DNA of 64,000 nucleotides from Flavobacteriia bacterium (GTDB lineage: Bacteria; Bacteroidota; Bacteroidia; Flavobacteriales_D; Crocinitomicaceae): NCBI GenBank assembly GCA_947446925.1, contig CANFHU010000004.1, positions 1-64,000 of the forward strand. Reading direction: 5' to 3'. The notes under the pieces are model-generated. The model worked only from the letters and a program-made list of their open reading frames with translations. It had not been told where the DNA came from and ran no database searches. Both the position numbers and the translations under genes were made by a program. Every line of letters starts with the position of its first letter. Position 1 is the first letter of the stretch. This document shows positions 9,890-18,281 of the stretch, piece by piece.

Positions 9890-11244
9890 AACTTAGAGTT
9901 GTATTTTGCTAACCATTGTTGGGGATTAGTCGTGTATTTTTTTTCTTGTAAACTATGTTTTTTAGCAAGGAAAAGTTGGGCATTTCTACCATTTAAACTG
10001 ACAAAAATTTCTGCGTGAATGGATGGATTTTTAAGTTGGAATGAGCCTTGACTAGTTTGAATTATACTATCGTTGAATGTGCGATAAAGATGGTCGGCAT
10101 ATTGTTTAATCATATCAGGTTGGGTAGCCATTTGATCGATTTGTCCGACGGTGAGGAAATCTTCGTTACGCACTTGTATCTCACGTTTCGAATTTTTATC
10201 CTTTACATAAAACGTTGCAAACCCTTCTTTATGCATGAGCATCACACGCCAGGAAAATCGCATGCCTTCTTCGTGCCAAAACAAGGTTTGAGGATGGTTG
10301 AAAAAACAACGTATCGGAAGAAATAATTGAAGAAATACATATACCAAGACAAACAATGTGATAATTTTATTAGTTTGATAATGAGAAGGTAATATGTTTT
10401 TATCTTTTTCCCAACGAAACCAAGTAGCAACTTTGGACAACCATTTTTCGTGAAATGTAGCGGGAAAGAAAATGAGCGTGGAGAAAATCATAACCCATGG
10501 AAATACACCGATTGGAAACAATAACCACGTAACGATATGAAATACAACGACAAAGAAATAGGCGTAAGGGCGCGTTTTATTTCCTAGAAGAAAAAATGGG
10601 ATGGTAAGGTCGTAGATACACCCAAACCAACTAAATGCAAATGCCAACCAACTGGTAGCGAAGTAATCTCCAACGATGGGTAGGTCGCGGTAGGCCTGCA
10701 GCCAAATTGCTAAAGGTTGCGCGTGGAGTAACCAGTCTGGATTAATTTTTGCGACACCAGCAAAAAAGTATACCACTGCTAATTGTAGTTGTACGATACG
10801 GATGGTCCATAGTGGAACTACTGTTTTTTGGATGGAAGTATTTCGTTTGCTATCCCAAGACAAATAGGCATTCGCGGGAACCAAACATAGCAGAAACAAA
10901 ACTAAACTCACAAAATAGTAGTGGTTTAGGTAGTTCGTTTTATCTAATACTTCGATATAGGTAAAACTGATAAAAGCAAGGGTAGTACTGAAGCGGTAAA
11001 ATGCGCCAAGCACGATACCAATAGCTCCAATAAGTAATAGGATAAAAGGAAGATACATCCAGTTTCCTGGTAGGGGTGAAATCCCTTCGATGAAACCAAA
11101 GTAGAATTTTGGTTGTATGTAGAGTTGGTGTACCCAGCCATTGAATAAAAATCGTAGTGTTCCAATAACCATCAACAATCCAAAGATAATTCGAAATCCA
11201 ACTAAGGGTAGGATGGAAGTTTCTTTGAAGAGATATTTTTTCAT
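9886..11244 (-). CDS. HTTM domain (vitamin K-dependent gamma-carboxylase-like) membrane protein
   Basis: 452 residues with several hydrophobic segments in the N-terminal 300 residues (for example LVGFRIIFGLLMVIGTLRFL and YLPFILLLIGAIGIVLGAFY) and a soluble C-terminal part. The order and the block KINPDWLLHAQPLAIWLQ match the HTTM family, named for similarity to vitamin K-dependent gamma-glutamyl carboxylase. The bacterial role is not established. In Bacteroidota such genes often sit beside imelysin and TonB-receptor genes, as here, so a part in handling the imported metal or ligand is an inference. It overlaps the receptor gene by 4 bp. Confidence 0.85.
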   Translation of the reverse strand: MKKYLFKETSILPLVGFRIIFGLLMVIGTLRFLFNGWVHQLYIQPKFYFGFIEGISPLPGNWMYLPFILLLIGAIGIVLGAFYRFSTTLAFISFTYIEVLDKTNYLNHYYFVSLVLFLLCLVPANAYLSWDSKRNTSIQKTVVPLWTIRIVQLQLAVVYFFAGVAKINPDWLLHAQPLAIWLQAYRDLPIVGDYFATSWLAFAFSWFGCIYDLTIPFFLLGNKTRPYAYFFVVVFHIVTWLLFPIGVFPWVMIFSTLIFFPATFHEKWLSKVATWFRWEKDKNILPSHYQTNKIITLFVLVYVFLQLFLPIRCFFNHPQTLFWHEEGMRFSWRVMLMHKEGFATFYVKDKNSKREIQVRNEDFLTVGQIDQMATQPDMIKQYADHLYRTFNDSIIQTSQGSFQLKNPSIHAEIFVSLNGRNAQLFLAKKHSLQEKKYTTNPQQWLAKYNSKL

Positions 11245-11314
11245 TGATTTAATTTTTCATTTTGTGTGTTTATTAAAATTAGATTTTTTGAGGCAGACAA
11301 AAAATTAATTCCGC

Positions 11315-11332
11315 TCCCGATAACAATCGGGA
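11315..11332. repeat. Short hairpin in the 157-bp spacer between the imelysin-like and HTTM genes
   Basis: Perfect 7-bp inverted repeat TCCCGAT / ATCGGGA around a 4-nt loop (AACA). No T-run follows on the transcribed strand, so it is not a standard terminator. It may stabilise or partly separate the two halves of the operon mRNA. Function unknown. Confidence 0.5.
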
Positions 11333-11401
11333 TTACATACGTAAATGAGGAAGTTAATTTTGCAGTCGAACGAAGAAAAAGCAATTTTAATAACTCACTA
11401 A

Positions 11402-12460
11402 CTAATCTCCGTCGTTGTCTGAGTAGGTGATTAAAATCCCAAATGCACTCACCATGTCCGTTTTTAATGCTATTGTATTGAAGTGAATCGCATTGTACAA
11501 ATCAATCATTTTCTGCGTATCTGTGTTTAATGCCGTTTCCAAACTAGTTGGTAATGCATCGATTTGGGTTAGAAACACTCCCCAATTGGTTTCAATGGTA
11601 GTGGCAGTAGTTGTTTTCGCTAAAGCTAGTAAATAGTCGTGCATGCTTTTCCCATCTTTCCCATTGCTACCTTTCCCTAAATAAATTTGCTGTAGGGCAA
11701 GAACATTTGCGCGTAATAGTTCTTTCCCGATTCCTGATTTTCTAGCTTCTAGTAAGGCAGGATTTTTTACATTTCCACTATTTGCACCAAGTGGATATCC
11801 AAGTTTGGTCCATTTTAATGTTTCGTAATCATGGATGTAGTTATTTACAACTAAGGAAAAAGGACTTGTGGATGCGTTACTTGTGCCATCTACAAATGCA
11901 GACCGGTATGTATTCCATTCCGTGCATGTTTTATCGATTTCTGCTTTCATTTTTAGGATTAACTCGCGCACATATACTTTTCGATTTAGAGTTGTCGTGA
12001 TATCGGTATATGCATTTTTTGAAAACAATAGATAATCCAAAGCAGGAAAACCGATAGCATCGTAATTGGATATGCTCGTTAAATTGTAATTTCCAGTATT
12101 AATATTTGTTTCAATTGCAAGGGTATCTGTTGGGAAAGTACCAAGACTCATCGCTAAATTTTGGTTCATTCCTGGTCCAAAATCAAACATTTTCACGTAT
12201 TGAAAACGAATATAGGCACGTTTCCATTGTGCTCTAATGGAATCAAGTTTTGTTTCGCTTGGTTGGTTTTCAAAAGCATTCCAACTAGTTACTAATTCGT
12301 CAACATGAGACTGTAAGGAAGCATATTCCGGTAAGATGTAATTATCCGCTAGTTGCGATAATAACTCCGTTTTTTTAAACGTGTCGTCTTTCATGCCGCC
12401 CATCTTATCCCTACAAGAGGAAAATAAGATGCAAATTGCGATGATCCAATAATATTTCAT
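11402..12460 (-). CDS. Imelysin family lipoprotein
   Basis: 352 residues with a lipoprotein signal (IIAICILFSSC, Cys 16). The helical domain carries imelysin-type blocks (LADNYILPEYASLQSHVDEL, the GxHxxE-equivalent region IGFPALDYLLFS, and a later MHDYLLALAKT). Imelysin-like proteins are surface or periplasmic proteins, often iron-regulated, related to the EfeO M75 domain. The classic GxH.xE site is not conserved here (GFPALD), as in other family members without peptidase activity. The gene follows the DUF4856 gene by 8 bp, so the two are surely co-transcribed. Together with the TonB receptor they suggest iron acquisition. Confidence 0.88.
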   Translation of the reverse strand: MKYYWIIAICILFSSCRDKMGGMKDDTFKKTELLSQLADNYILPEYASLQSHVDELVTSWNAFENQPSETKLDSIRAQWKRAYIRFQYVKMFDFGPGMNQNLAMSLGTFPTDTLAIETNINTGNYNLTSISNYDAIGFPALDYLLFSKNAYTDITTTLNRKVYVRELILKMKAEIDKTCTEWNTYRSAFVDGTSNASTSPFSLVVNNYIHDYETLKWTKLGYPLGANSGNVKNPALLEARKSGIGKELLRANVLALQQIYLGKGSNGKDGKSMHDYLLALAKTTTATTIETNWGVFLTQIDALPTSLETALNTDTQKMIDLYNAIHFNTIALKTDMVSAFGILITYSDNDGD

Positions 12461-12468
12461 GGTCGTTA

Positions 12469-13674
12469 TTATTTAGTTGCGTCTTTTGCTTGTTCCACCG
12501 TAAATCCAAATCGTGTAGCAATTTTTGCAGCGATCGTATCTAGTGCGGTATTAAGGTAATCCACATCGTACAAACCATTTGTACCTTTTAGTAAATCTGC
12601 AAGCATGCTGTCTACTTCTTCTTTGGAGAAATATGGCGCTTTCGTTGTAGGATTTTGTGTAAAACGTAAACACCAGATAAATCCATACCCTTCTGATAAA
12701 GCGTGGAATGCTGCTTTGCCGTTGTTTGTTGCTAATTTACTTTTTGCTTCACCAACTAAGTAATATACTGCTCTCACTGCAGGAACTTTGGATAATTCCG
12801 ATTTAATGATGGTAATTTGTGCATCACGTGTGGCATAGTCGGCATTCGAAATCGCAGCTCTACCTTGGATGAACGCTTTGGAAATCGCATCTTTTACCGT
12901 GTTGAAATTTGGATCTGCATTTACTTGATTGATATAGGAAGACCAGTATTTGTACACCGATGGATTAGCTGTAATATTATCATTTCCATAGATGTAACCA
13001 TATGCTTCATCCCAAGCATGTTCCATGGTCGTATATGTTTTTCCAGATTCTACTACTTTGTTTGTGTTGTTAGTTAGGTTTGAACCAGCATCTAATTTGT
13101 TTTTGCTCAGGTAGTTGTTAAGAATTTGATCTAGTAAACACGCACCCATCATCCCTTTTGCAAAAACTTGTTGTGGTTCTAAACCATTTGCATTGAAATA
13201 GCGTTTTTTCGTTCCATCCATATAATAGCCAGCAACACCAGCGCTTGCTTCTGTACTTCCGGCAGTTAGTACTTCCGCATCTTTGAATAAGGCTTTGAAA
13301 GTGTTGCTAATACTTGTTTGCTCAGCATTAATTCCAGAGAAATAATCAACAGAAGAAGCCGTTTTATCACTTAATTTTTTTCCGGAAGTATTCAATGAAT
13401 CCCCTAAAAATCCAGTTCCATCAAACATTGCTAACAGCGTCGCTTCGCTTACAGGGGTAGTTCCCCCCATCAAAGCGCTGATTTGGTCCAGCATTACCAA
13501 ACGCGTTTTTTGTCCGCTGTAGTCTACGGTAGAAATATTACTTGTGTTTTTGAATTCGTAGGTGCTTGGGATTGTGTAAGTATCCTTTGTAGGATTAATT
13601 GCTTTTTTTTCACAACTAGTTAAAAGCACAGATGCCATTGCAAGCGTAACTAGAAATATATTTATTGCTTTCAT
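12469..13674 (-). CDS. DUF4856 domain-containing lipoprotein
   Basis: 401 residues. The lipoprotein signal peptide (FLVTLAMASVLLTSC) is followed by the characteristic IPSTYEFKNTSNISTVDYSGQ opening of DUF4856 proteins and a long helical region (MEHAWDEAYGYIYG, then KAAFHALSEGYGFIWCLRF). The molecular function is not established. Genes of this family neighbour imelysin genes in Bacteroidota, and this one is the first gene of a four-gene operon with imelysin, HTTM and a TonB receptor. A well-formed promoter lies about 30-60 bp upstream. A role with the imelysin-like protein in metal binding at the outer membrane is an inference. Confidence 0.85.
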   Translation of the reverse strand: MKAINIFLVTLAMASVLLTSCEKKAINPTKDTYTIPSTYEFKNTSNISTVDYSGQKTRLVMLDQISALMGGTTPVSEATLLAMFDGTGFLGDSLNTSGKKLSDKTASSVDYFSGINAEQTSISNTFKALFKDAEVLTAGSTEASAGVAGYYMDGTKKRYFNANGLEPQQVFAKGMMGACLLDQILNNYLSKNKLDAGSNLTNNTNKVVESGKTYTTMEHAWDEAYGYIYGNDNITANPSVYKYWSSYINQVNADPNFNTVKDAISKAFIQGRAAISNADYATRDAQITIIKSELSKVPAVRAVYYLVGEAKSKLATNNGKAAFHALSEGYGFIWCLRFTQNPTTKAPYFSKEEVDSMLADLLKGTNGLYDVDYLNTALDTIAAKIATRFGFTVEQAKDATK

Positions 13675-13701
13675 CTTTATTTAGATTGATTTTAAATAAG
13701 A

Positions 13702-13732
13702 CAAAAGTACATGCAAGGAGTATAGTTGGCAA
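13702..13732 (-). promoter_or_regulatory. Bacteroidota-type promoter for the DUF4856/imelysin/HTTM/TonB operon
   Basis: On the minus strand a TTG (13732-13730) is separated by 20 bp from TACTTTTG (13709-13702), matching the -33 TTG and -7 TAnnTTTG consensus. It lies 28 bp upstream of the DUF4856 start. No convincing Fur box was recognised by eye. Confidence 0.6.
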
Positions 13733-13762
13733 TACCACAAAAAAGGTATTTTGTAACTAAAA

Positions 13763-13788
13763 AAATACTGCCTCGGAAAGCAGTATTT
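13763..13788 (-). terminator. Terminator after the GNAT-nitrilase gene
   Basis: Inverted repeat AAATACTGC / GCAGTATTT with an 8-nt loop. It is followed on the minus strand by an A/T-rich run. It separates the GNAT-nitrilase gene from the downstream iron-type operon. Confidence 0.75.
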
Positions 13789-13816
13789 TAAACGTATAAT
13801 TTTATTCGAGTAAATA

Positions 13817-15340
13817 TTAAGTTGTAGTTGTTTCTATTTTTTGCACTTTATAAATATCTAATCGTCTGTCTTTTAAGTTTGTAACACTTCCGTAATTATG
13901 AAGTTCGCGCAATAGCGATAAATCGATATCACAAATTAATATCATTTCGGTATTAGGTGTTGCTTCTGCTTTGATGCCATTGGTTGGAAAAGCAAAATCA
14001 CAGGGGGTATATACAGCAGATTGTGCAAATTGAATATCCATGTTGCTCACTTTGGGTAAGTTACCTACCGAGCCAGCAATCGCTACATAACATTCATTTT
14101 CAATAGCACGCGCTTGTGCACAACGTTTAACGCGGTGAAAACCATTTTGGGTATCGGTTAAGAATGGCACAAATAAAATATCCATTCCTTCATCTGCTAA
14201 AATTCTACTTAATTCTGGAAATTCAGAATCGTAGCAAATTAAGATTCCAATGCGACCACAATCGGTATCAAAGGTCTTTAGTTCATGACCACCAATCATT
14301 CCCCAGGCATATGATTCACTCGGAGTGATGTGAATTTTTCGATATTCTTCGATGCTTCCATCCCGACGACATAAATATCCTACATTGTATAAATGATCAT
14401 TTTCAATGTAAGGCATACTCCCGGTGATAATGTTAATATTATAGGAGATAGCAAATTCCTTAAATTTAGATTTAATTTTCTTGGTGTATTTGGCCAACAT
14501 ACGTATCGCTTCCGATTCAGGCAAATCATTGTATTCCGCCATTAATGGTGCGTTAAAGAATTCTGGAAACAAACAGAAATCACAACTGTAATCGGATACC
14601 GCATCGATAAAATATTCCATCTGTTCAAAAAGCGTATCTAATTTGCTCATTGGTCGCATTTGCCATTGAACTAAACCTAAACGTACATCTGTTTTTCGGA
14701 ATGATTTTTCAGTAGTGTAATAAATATTATTCCATTCGAGTAGCGTGGCATATTCCTTCGAACTTTTGTCTGTTGGCAAATATCCAGTCATTAACTTCAA
14801 CACGTGAAAATCATTACTTAACTGAAAGGTTAATACCGGGTCGTAAATTTCTTTCAATTTTACTTTATCGATATATTCTTTTGGGGTAATATTTTCTGCA
14901 AATTTTGAATAATTAGGAATTCTTCCGCCAAAAATAATTCCTTTTAAATTTAATTGTTCACACAATTGTTTTCGCTCATCGTACAACCTTCTACCTAATC
15001 TTAAACCGCGAAATTGTTGGATAATAAACACATCAATTCCATAAAGGATATTTCCGGTTGGGTTGTGGGTGCCGAATTTATATTGATCCGTTATTTCAAA
15101 ATAGGTATGGTCACGTTCTGCCAATTCATAATTCACTAAAATTGATAAGGCACATCCTGCAAATTCGTCATTGATAAATACTACTTTCTGTCCTTCTGGA
15201 AATTTTTTGAGTAATAACTTGATGTGTTTTTCTTTCCAATAGGAATTTTCCATATCGTCGTATGCACTTTGCATCGCGACTTTTAGTTTAGGATAATCTT
15301 CAATTTGTAAATTTCTAACTTCAACTTTATGTATGATCAT
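13817..15340 (-). CDS. Bifunctional GNAT N-acetyltransferase / carbon-nitrogen hydrolase
   Basis: 507 residues with two fused domains. The N-terminal ~210 residues form a GNAT acetyltransferase (GIDVFIIQQFRGLRLGRRLYDERK is the acetyl-CoA pyrophosphate loop). The C-terminal ~290 residues form a nitrilase-superfamily amidohydrolase with its triad in place: Glu in FCLFPEFFNAPL, Lys in YRKIHITPSE and Cys in RIGILICYDSEFPELSR. This fusion is known in many bacteria, but its substrate is not established. It is monocistronic here, with its own terminator. No promoter consensus was found upstream by eye. Confidence 0.93.
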   Translation of the reverse strand: MIIHKVEVRNLQIEDYPKLKVAMQSAYDDMENSYWKEKHIKLLLKKFPEGQKVVFINDEFAGCALSILVNYELAERDHTYFEITDQYKFGTHNPTGNILYGIDVFIIQQFRGLRLGRRLYDERKQLCEQLNLKGIIFGGRIPNYSKFAENITPKEYIDKVKLKEIYDPVLTFQLSNDFHVLKLMTGYLPTDKSSKEYATLLEWNNIYYTTEKSFRKTDVRLGLVQWQMRPMSKLDTLFEQMEYFIDAVSDYSCDFCLFPEFFNAPLMAEYNDLPESEAIRMLAKYTKKIKSKFKEFAISYNINIITGSMPYIENDHLYNVGYLCRRDGSIEEYRKIHITPSESYAWGMIGGHELKTFDTDCGRIGILICYDSEFPELSRILADEGMDILFVPFLTDTQNGFHRVKRCAQARAIENECYVAIAGSVGNLPKVSNMDIQFAQSAVYTPCDFAFPTNGIKAEATPNTEMILICDIDLSLLRELHNYGSVTNLKDRRLDIYKVQKIETTTT

Positions 15341-15558
15341 AGATTTTTCTTATAAATTTCTATGAATTCAGTTAGATAAACGTGCAGATTAATAAGTATT
15401 TACAATAAGTTAATGATTAAGTGTAGGTTGTTTAATGTTATTTTTATTTGCGTAATAATTTAATAACCTTTTAGCATTGCTTAAGAAACAATATACGTAG
15501 GTTGAGACTTGGTTTGGTGATTTGTGGAAAAGAAAATAGTGGAGGTGAGTAATTTTAA

Positions 15559-16476
15559 TTAGAGTTGAGACATAAAATGTAGCCAAGATTTTTCCCCATA
15601 TTCTGCCATACGAGAATAGGCGTTTGGTAAATCTCTTCTTGGAAATGAATGTGCAATACCAGCATGTATAGGTTGGTTATTCCATTTTAATTGTATAAAT
15701 GAAAATGCTAGACTGTTTTTGGTGATTCCGGTAAATTTTTGTTCTACCTCTTCAATTTCAATAATTGGTTTTACTTTTTGGTGATAAATTTTGAAAAGAG
15801 AACTAAAAATTCTGCTTCCAAATAAAACATATGTTCTAGGGTGTAATGCGATTGTATCCAGCAATTTCTCTACATAAGGAGCAATACTACTTGGTTCCAG
15901 TTCGAATGCTTTTACAATTTTATTCGTATCAATACTATTCGAACCGTAAGGAAATAACTCTAATTGTAATTTTTGATTCAGAACATTAACACTATTGAAT
16001 TGTTGAATCGTTTTATCGGCTAAATCTCCTTGCTTTAATTCAATACCGCTATTTTGCCAATGTAAAAGAAAACAAGCCTGTTTGTAATCGAAATTGTCGA
16101 ATTCATTTTTAATTACAAATCGATTGTAGGCATATTCAGTCCATTCTTGCACATAGATATGTAAAAAACGATTTATATCCATTTCTTGGGTTATATTTCG
16201 TTCTTGATAAAAAGAGCTTTTATTCCATTTCTGATTAAAAAATACCTCTGGGGTAGAGCTATCTCCAAGCCCAGCACCAGGGTTTAAATGAACAAACACC
16301 GTTTTAGCATCCAAATTAGCAGTTGGGTAATGTGGAATAGCATGATGACTAAAATAAATAGGAGAGCCAACCAATGCACTTAAACTCTTACTTAAATGAA
16401 TAGCGCGATTGATTTTCCCTGTTGATAAAAGATCATTTAGATCTTGATTTAGCAAATTATTATGTATGTGAGACAT
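15559..16476 (-). CDS. Uncharacterised protein, possible uracil-DNA-glycosylase-like fold
   Basis: 305 residues; I do not recognise the family. No signal peptide or membrane segment is visible. Two motifs stand out: VFVHLNPGAGLGDSS (about residues 81-95), which resembles the NPG loop of uracil-DNA glycosylase-like proteins, and a late HAGIAHSFPRRDLPNAYSRM, which sits where that superfamily has a conserved His loop. Catalysis is not demonstrated. It is the last of five minus-strand genes in the cluster facing the kinase operon, 12 bp after the coiled-coil gene, so it is probably co-transcribed with them. Confidence 0.6.
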   Translation of the reverse strand: MSHIHNNLLNQDLNDLLSTGKINRAIHLSKSLSALVGSPIYFSHHAIPHYPTANLDAKTVFVHLNPGAGLGDSSTPEVFFNQKWNKSSFYQERNITQEMDINRFLHIYVQEWTEYAYNRFVIKNEFDNFDYKQACFLLHWQNSGIELKQGDLADKTIQQFNSVNVLNQKLQLELFPYGSNSIDTNKIVKAFELEPSSIAPYVEKLLDTIALHPRTYVLFGSRIFSSLFKIYHQKVKPIIEIEEVEQKFTGITKNSLAFSFIQLKWNNQPIHAGIAHSFPRRDLPNAYSRMAEYGEKSWLHFMSQL

Positions 16477-16487
16477 ATTATTTGTAT

Positions 16488-16763
16488 TTAAGCTCTTGAA
16501 CGGATGTCTTGAATATATCTTCTTGTGCGTTCAATACTTTTTTTTAATGATTCAATGGAGTTTGAAATTTGAAGGTAAGCTGTTGTTTTAGATTTTCTTA
16601 TTTGTTCCTTTTTTTTTGAATCAGTCGTATTTTTTAATTCTCGCGCAGTTCGTTCAGCGACTCTCTTTTTTTCATCTCTGTATCTTTGTGTTTCTCTCTT
16701 TAGTCCTTCAATCTGTTTTTTATAGGATTCGATGGATTGTTTTTGACTAGCTGTTAATGCCAT
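16488..16763 (-). CDS. Small highly charged coiled-coil protein
   Basis: 91 residues, almost wholly predicted helix: Lys/Arg/Glu/Gln-rich heptads (KKQIEGLKRETQRYRDEKKRVAERTARELKN) followed by a second helix (SIESLKKSIERTRRYIQDIRSRA). No signal or membrane segment. Family not recognised. It lies 24 bp after the preceding cluster gene and 11 bp before the 305-residue gene, so it is in the same transcription unit. It may be an adaptor or multimerising partner; this is inference. Confidence 0.6.
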   Translation of the reverse strand: MALTASQKQSIESYKKQIEGLKRETQRYRDEKKRVAERTARELKNTTDSKKKEQIRKSKTTAYLQISNSIESLKKSIERTRRYIQDIRSRA

Positions 16764-16787
16764 GGTTTTAAAATTTAATTTATGAAA

Positions 16788-17129
16788 TTATGATATAATA
16801 AAGTTGGACCCTTTTTGTGCATCATTAAATTCAAGTAAAATGGTTTTAATTTTTTTTGCGTCACTTTTCGATAGGCAATAGACAGAAAGTGAACCACCTA
16901 CCACTTTAATATGTATGTCTGCTCCGATGAGGTGTTGATCGATTTTAATGGAGCGTACGCGCTTGAAGTTTACGACATTTTCATCCACCCCTATTAAAAA
17001 TGAATTCCGTTTTTTAACTTCTATCGTTTCTTTTGCTAGGTCTATCGTAATGTGCCAAGGGTTCACTACATGCGCACCTTTGCCGTTCATTACTAATGCA
17101 TCTTTTGCCGAAGAAAAATGATATTTCAT
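16788..17129 (-). CDS. Small protein with PH-like beta-rich character
   Basis: 113 residues. A run of alternating strands (HITIDLAKETIEVKKRN, FKRVRSIKIDQHLIGADIHIKV, GSLSVYCLS) ends in a helix (KSDAKKIKTILLEFNDAQKG). The order strand-rich core then C-terminal helix resembles small bacterial PH-like domains, but I do not recognise a family. There is no signal peptide. A 23-nt motif shared with another leader of this cluster lies just upstream (17148-17170). Role unknown. Confidence 0.55.
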   Translation of the reverse strand: MKYHFSSAKDALVMNGKGAHVVNPWHITIDLAKETIEVKKRNSFLIGVDENVVNFKRVRSIKIDQHLIGADIHIKVVGGSLSVYCLSKSDAKKIKTILLEFNDAQKGSNFIIS

Positions 17130-17147
17130 GGAATAAGGGAATTATTG

Positions 17148-17170
17148 CCTACTCTATTAGGGATTTTCGG
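17148..17170 (-). promoter_or_regulatory. Copy 1 of a 23-nt leader motif
   Basis: In the gene direction it reads CCGAAAATCC then AGAGTAGG, ending about 18 nt upstream of the ATG at 17129. Twenty of 23 bases match the motif at 17536-17558 in another leader of the cluster. It could be an RNA or DNA regulatory site. Confidence 0.5.
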
Positions 17171-17185
17171 CATACCTCCCGTCTT

Positions 17186-17512
17186 TTATAAATGCTTGTA
17201 TTTTTCTTCTTGATATGTTTTTTTACTTTCAGATAAAGTAGAACTATCTTTAGCAAGAACCTGGTCATTTGGGCTTGCAACTTGTACTTTTAAACCGGTT
17301 GCTTTCGTGAAGTTTTCCTCAAAATTTCCAACTTTCATGTTTGAATTTGCTTTAAATTCTTCTACTTTTTTCTCGGATAGACTTGCCAATGTTGCGCTAT
17401 CATCCGCAAACTTACTTCCTTTATATACGCGCAAGGTTAAACCAAAAGATTCTTTAAATTTTGCTTTTAAAGTCTTAACCTGCATTCTTCCGCTGATTGC
17501 TAATTCACCCAT
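17186..17512 (-). CDS. Small protein made of two diverged ~36-residue repeats
   Basis: 108 residues. Residues about 10-46 (MQVKTLKAKFKESFGLTLRV, then KFADDSATLASL) and about 59-96 (MKVGNFEENFTKATGLKVQV, then VLAKDSSTLSE) share the pattern M-K-V-x-x-F-x-x-x-F-x-x-x-x-G-L-x-x-x-V and end in D-S-x-T-L. The protein is therefore an internal duplication of one small alpha/beta unit. I recall similar small proteins in Bacteroidota but know no function. It lies between the tail-anchored gene and the PH-like gene, with spacers of 58 and 56 bp that each carry the same 23-nt motif. Confidence 0.6.
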   Translation of the reverse strand: MGELAISGRMQVKTLKAKFKESFGLTLRVYKGSKFADDSATLASLSEKKVEEFKANSNMKVGNFEENFTKATGLKVQVASPNDQVLAKDSSTLSESKKTYQEEKYKHL

Positions 17513-17535
17513 AATAATTTGATTTTTAGTGTATT

Positions 17536-17558
17536 CCTACTCTTTTGTGGATTTTCGG
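17536..17558 (-). promoter_or_regulatory. Copy 2 of the 23-nt leader motif
   Basis: In the spacer between the tail-anchored gene and the 108-residue gene, about 23 nt upstream of the ATG at 17512. It shares CCGAAAATCC and AGAGTAGG with copy 1 at 17148-17170, with three mismatches. Confidence 0.5.
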
Positions 17559-17570
17559 ATTCTCCATTGT

Positions 17571-18191
17571 TTATTTGTTCAATACATATAAAGTGACCCC
17601 TAATAGTAGAATTATTAAAATAATTAACCACCAATAGTTTCTTGTCTTAGTTTGTTGTTGCATGCTTTCCAAAAGGGTAGGATTTAATACTTTTAAATTG
17701 TATTCTCCTTTATTAAACGCATCTTTTTTTTCTACTTTTACAACTCTAACTCCATGTTTTTCCACATGATTTATTAAGTTTTGTAAGTCATTTTCTCCTG
17801 TTTCAGTATCGCTTGATTCCCATAATTTGGATACCAAAATTTCTACGCCATCTGCAGTTTTAAATGTCTCCTCTTCCTGCGTAAAATGCGTACTTGTTAT
17901 ATCGAAACCTTGTTTTGTTATTTCGCCACGAATAGTTCCAGGTTGGAAAACTCCATAATTTTTAGTGGTAAAAGGCTTGAAAATAGATTTGAAGTTTTTA
18001 GGTGCGGATGGATTTAATGTATCTGGTAAAATTTCTTGCAGTTCAGTCAGTGTTATTTTCGGATACAAGGTGAAAATTGCATCCACCACACCTAATGCGG
18101 TACGATTCATTGCTTTGCCTGTAACTTCAACAACACCATTCTTCAATGCTTGGATTTGAGAATCGGATAATTTTTGATGAATTTTAATCAT
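17571..18191 (-). CDS. Uncharacterised C-terminally tail-anchored protein
   Basis: 206 residues. The first ~180 are soluble (ALGVVDAIFTLYPKITLTELQEILP, a helical opening; then NLINHVEKHGVRVVKVEKKDAFNKGEYNLKVLNP). They are followed by one C-terminal membrane helix (YWWLIILIILLLGVTLYVL) with only a short Asn-Lys tail, so the protein is a tail-anchored inner-membrane protein facing the cytoplasm. I do not recognise the family. It is the first gene of the five-gene minus-strand unit and is divergent from the regulator-kinase pair. The 138-bp intergenic region holds four 9-bp direct repeats. Confidence 0.6.
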   Translation of the reverse strand: MIKIHQKLSDSQIQALKNGVVEVTGKAMNRTALGVVDAIFTLYPKITLTELQEILPDTLNPSAPKNFKSIFKPFTTKNYGVFQPGTIRGEITKQGFDITSTHFTQEEETFKTADGVEILVSKLWESSDTETGENDLQNLINHVEKHGVRVVKVEKKDAFNKGEYNLKVLNPTLLESMQQQTKTRNYWWLIILIILLLGVTLYVLNK

Positions 18192-18244
18192 TTTCGAATC
18201 AATTTATACAAACAAAGTAATCAGTTTTACCTTAATTTTCATCC

Positions 18245-18281
18245 GTTCATTTTGTTCATTAAGTTCACTTTGTTCATTTTG
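18245..18281. repeat. Four tandem 9-bp repeats (GTTCATTTT) in the divergent promoter region
   Basis: GTTCATTTT (18245), GTTCATTAA (18254), GTTCACTTT (18263) and GTTCATTTT (18272) follow each other with an exact 9-bp period and a final G. The array lies between the divergent genes and runs into the -33 position of the plus-strand promoter, as an iteron-type operator would. Confidence 0.7.
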
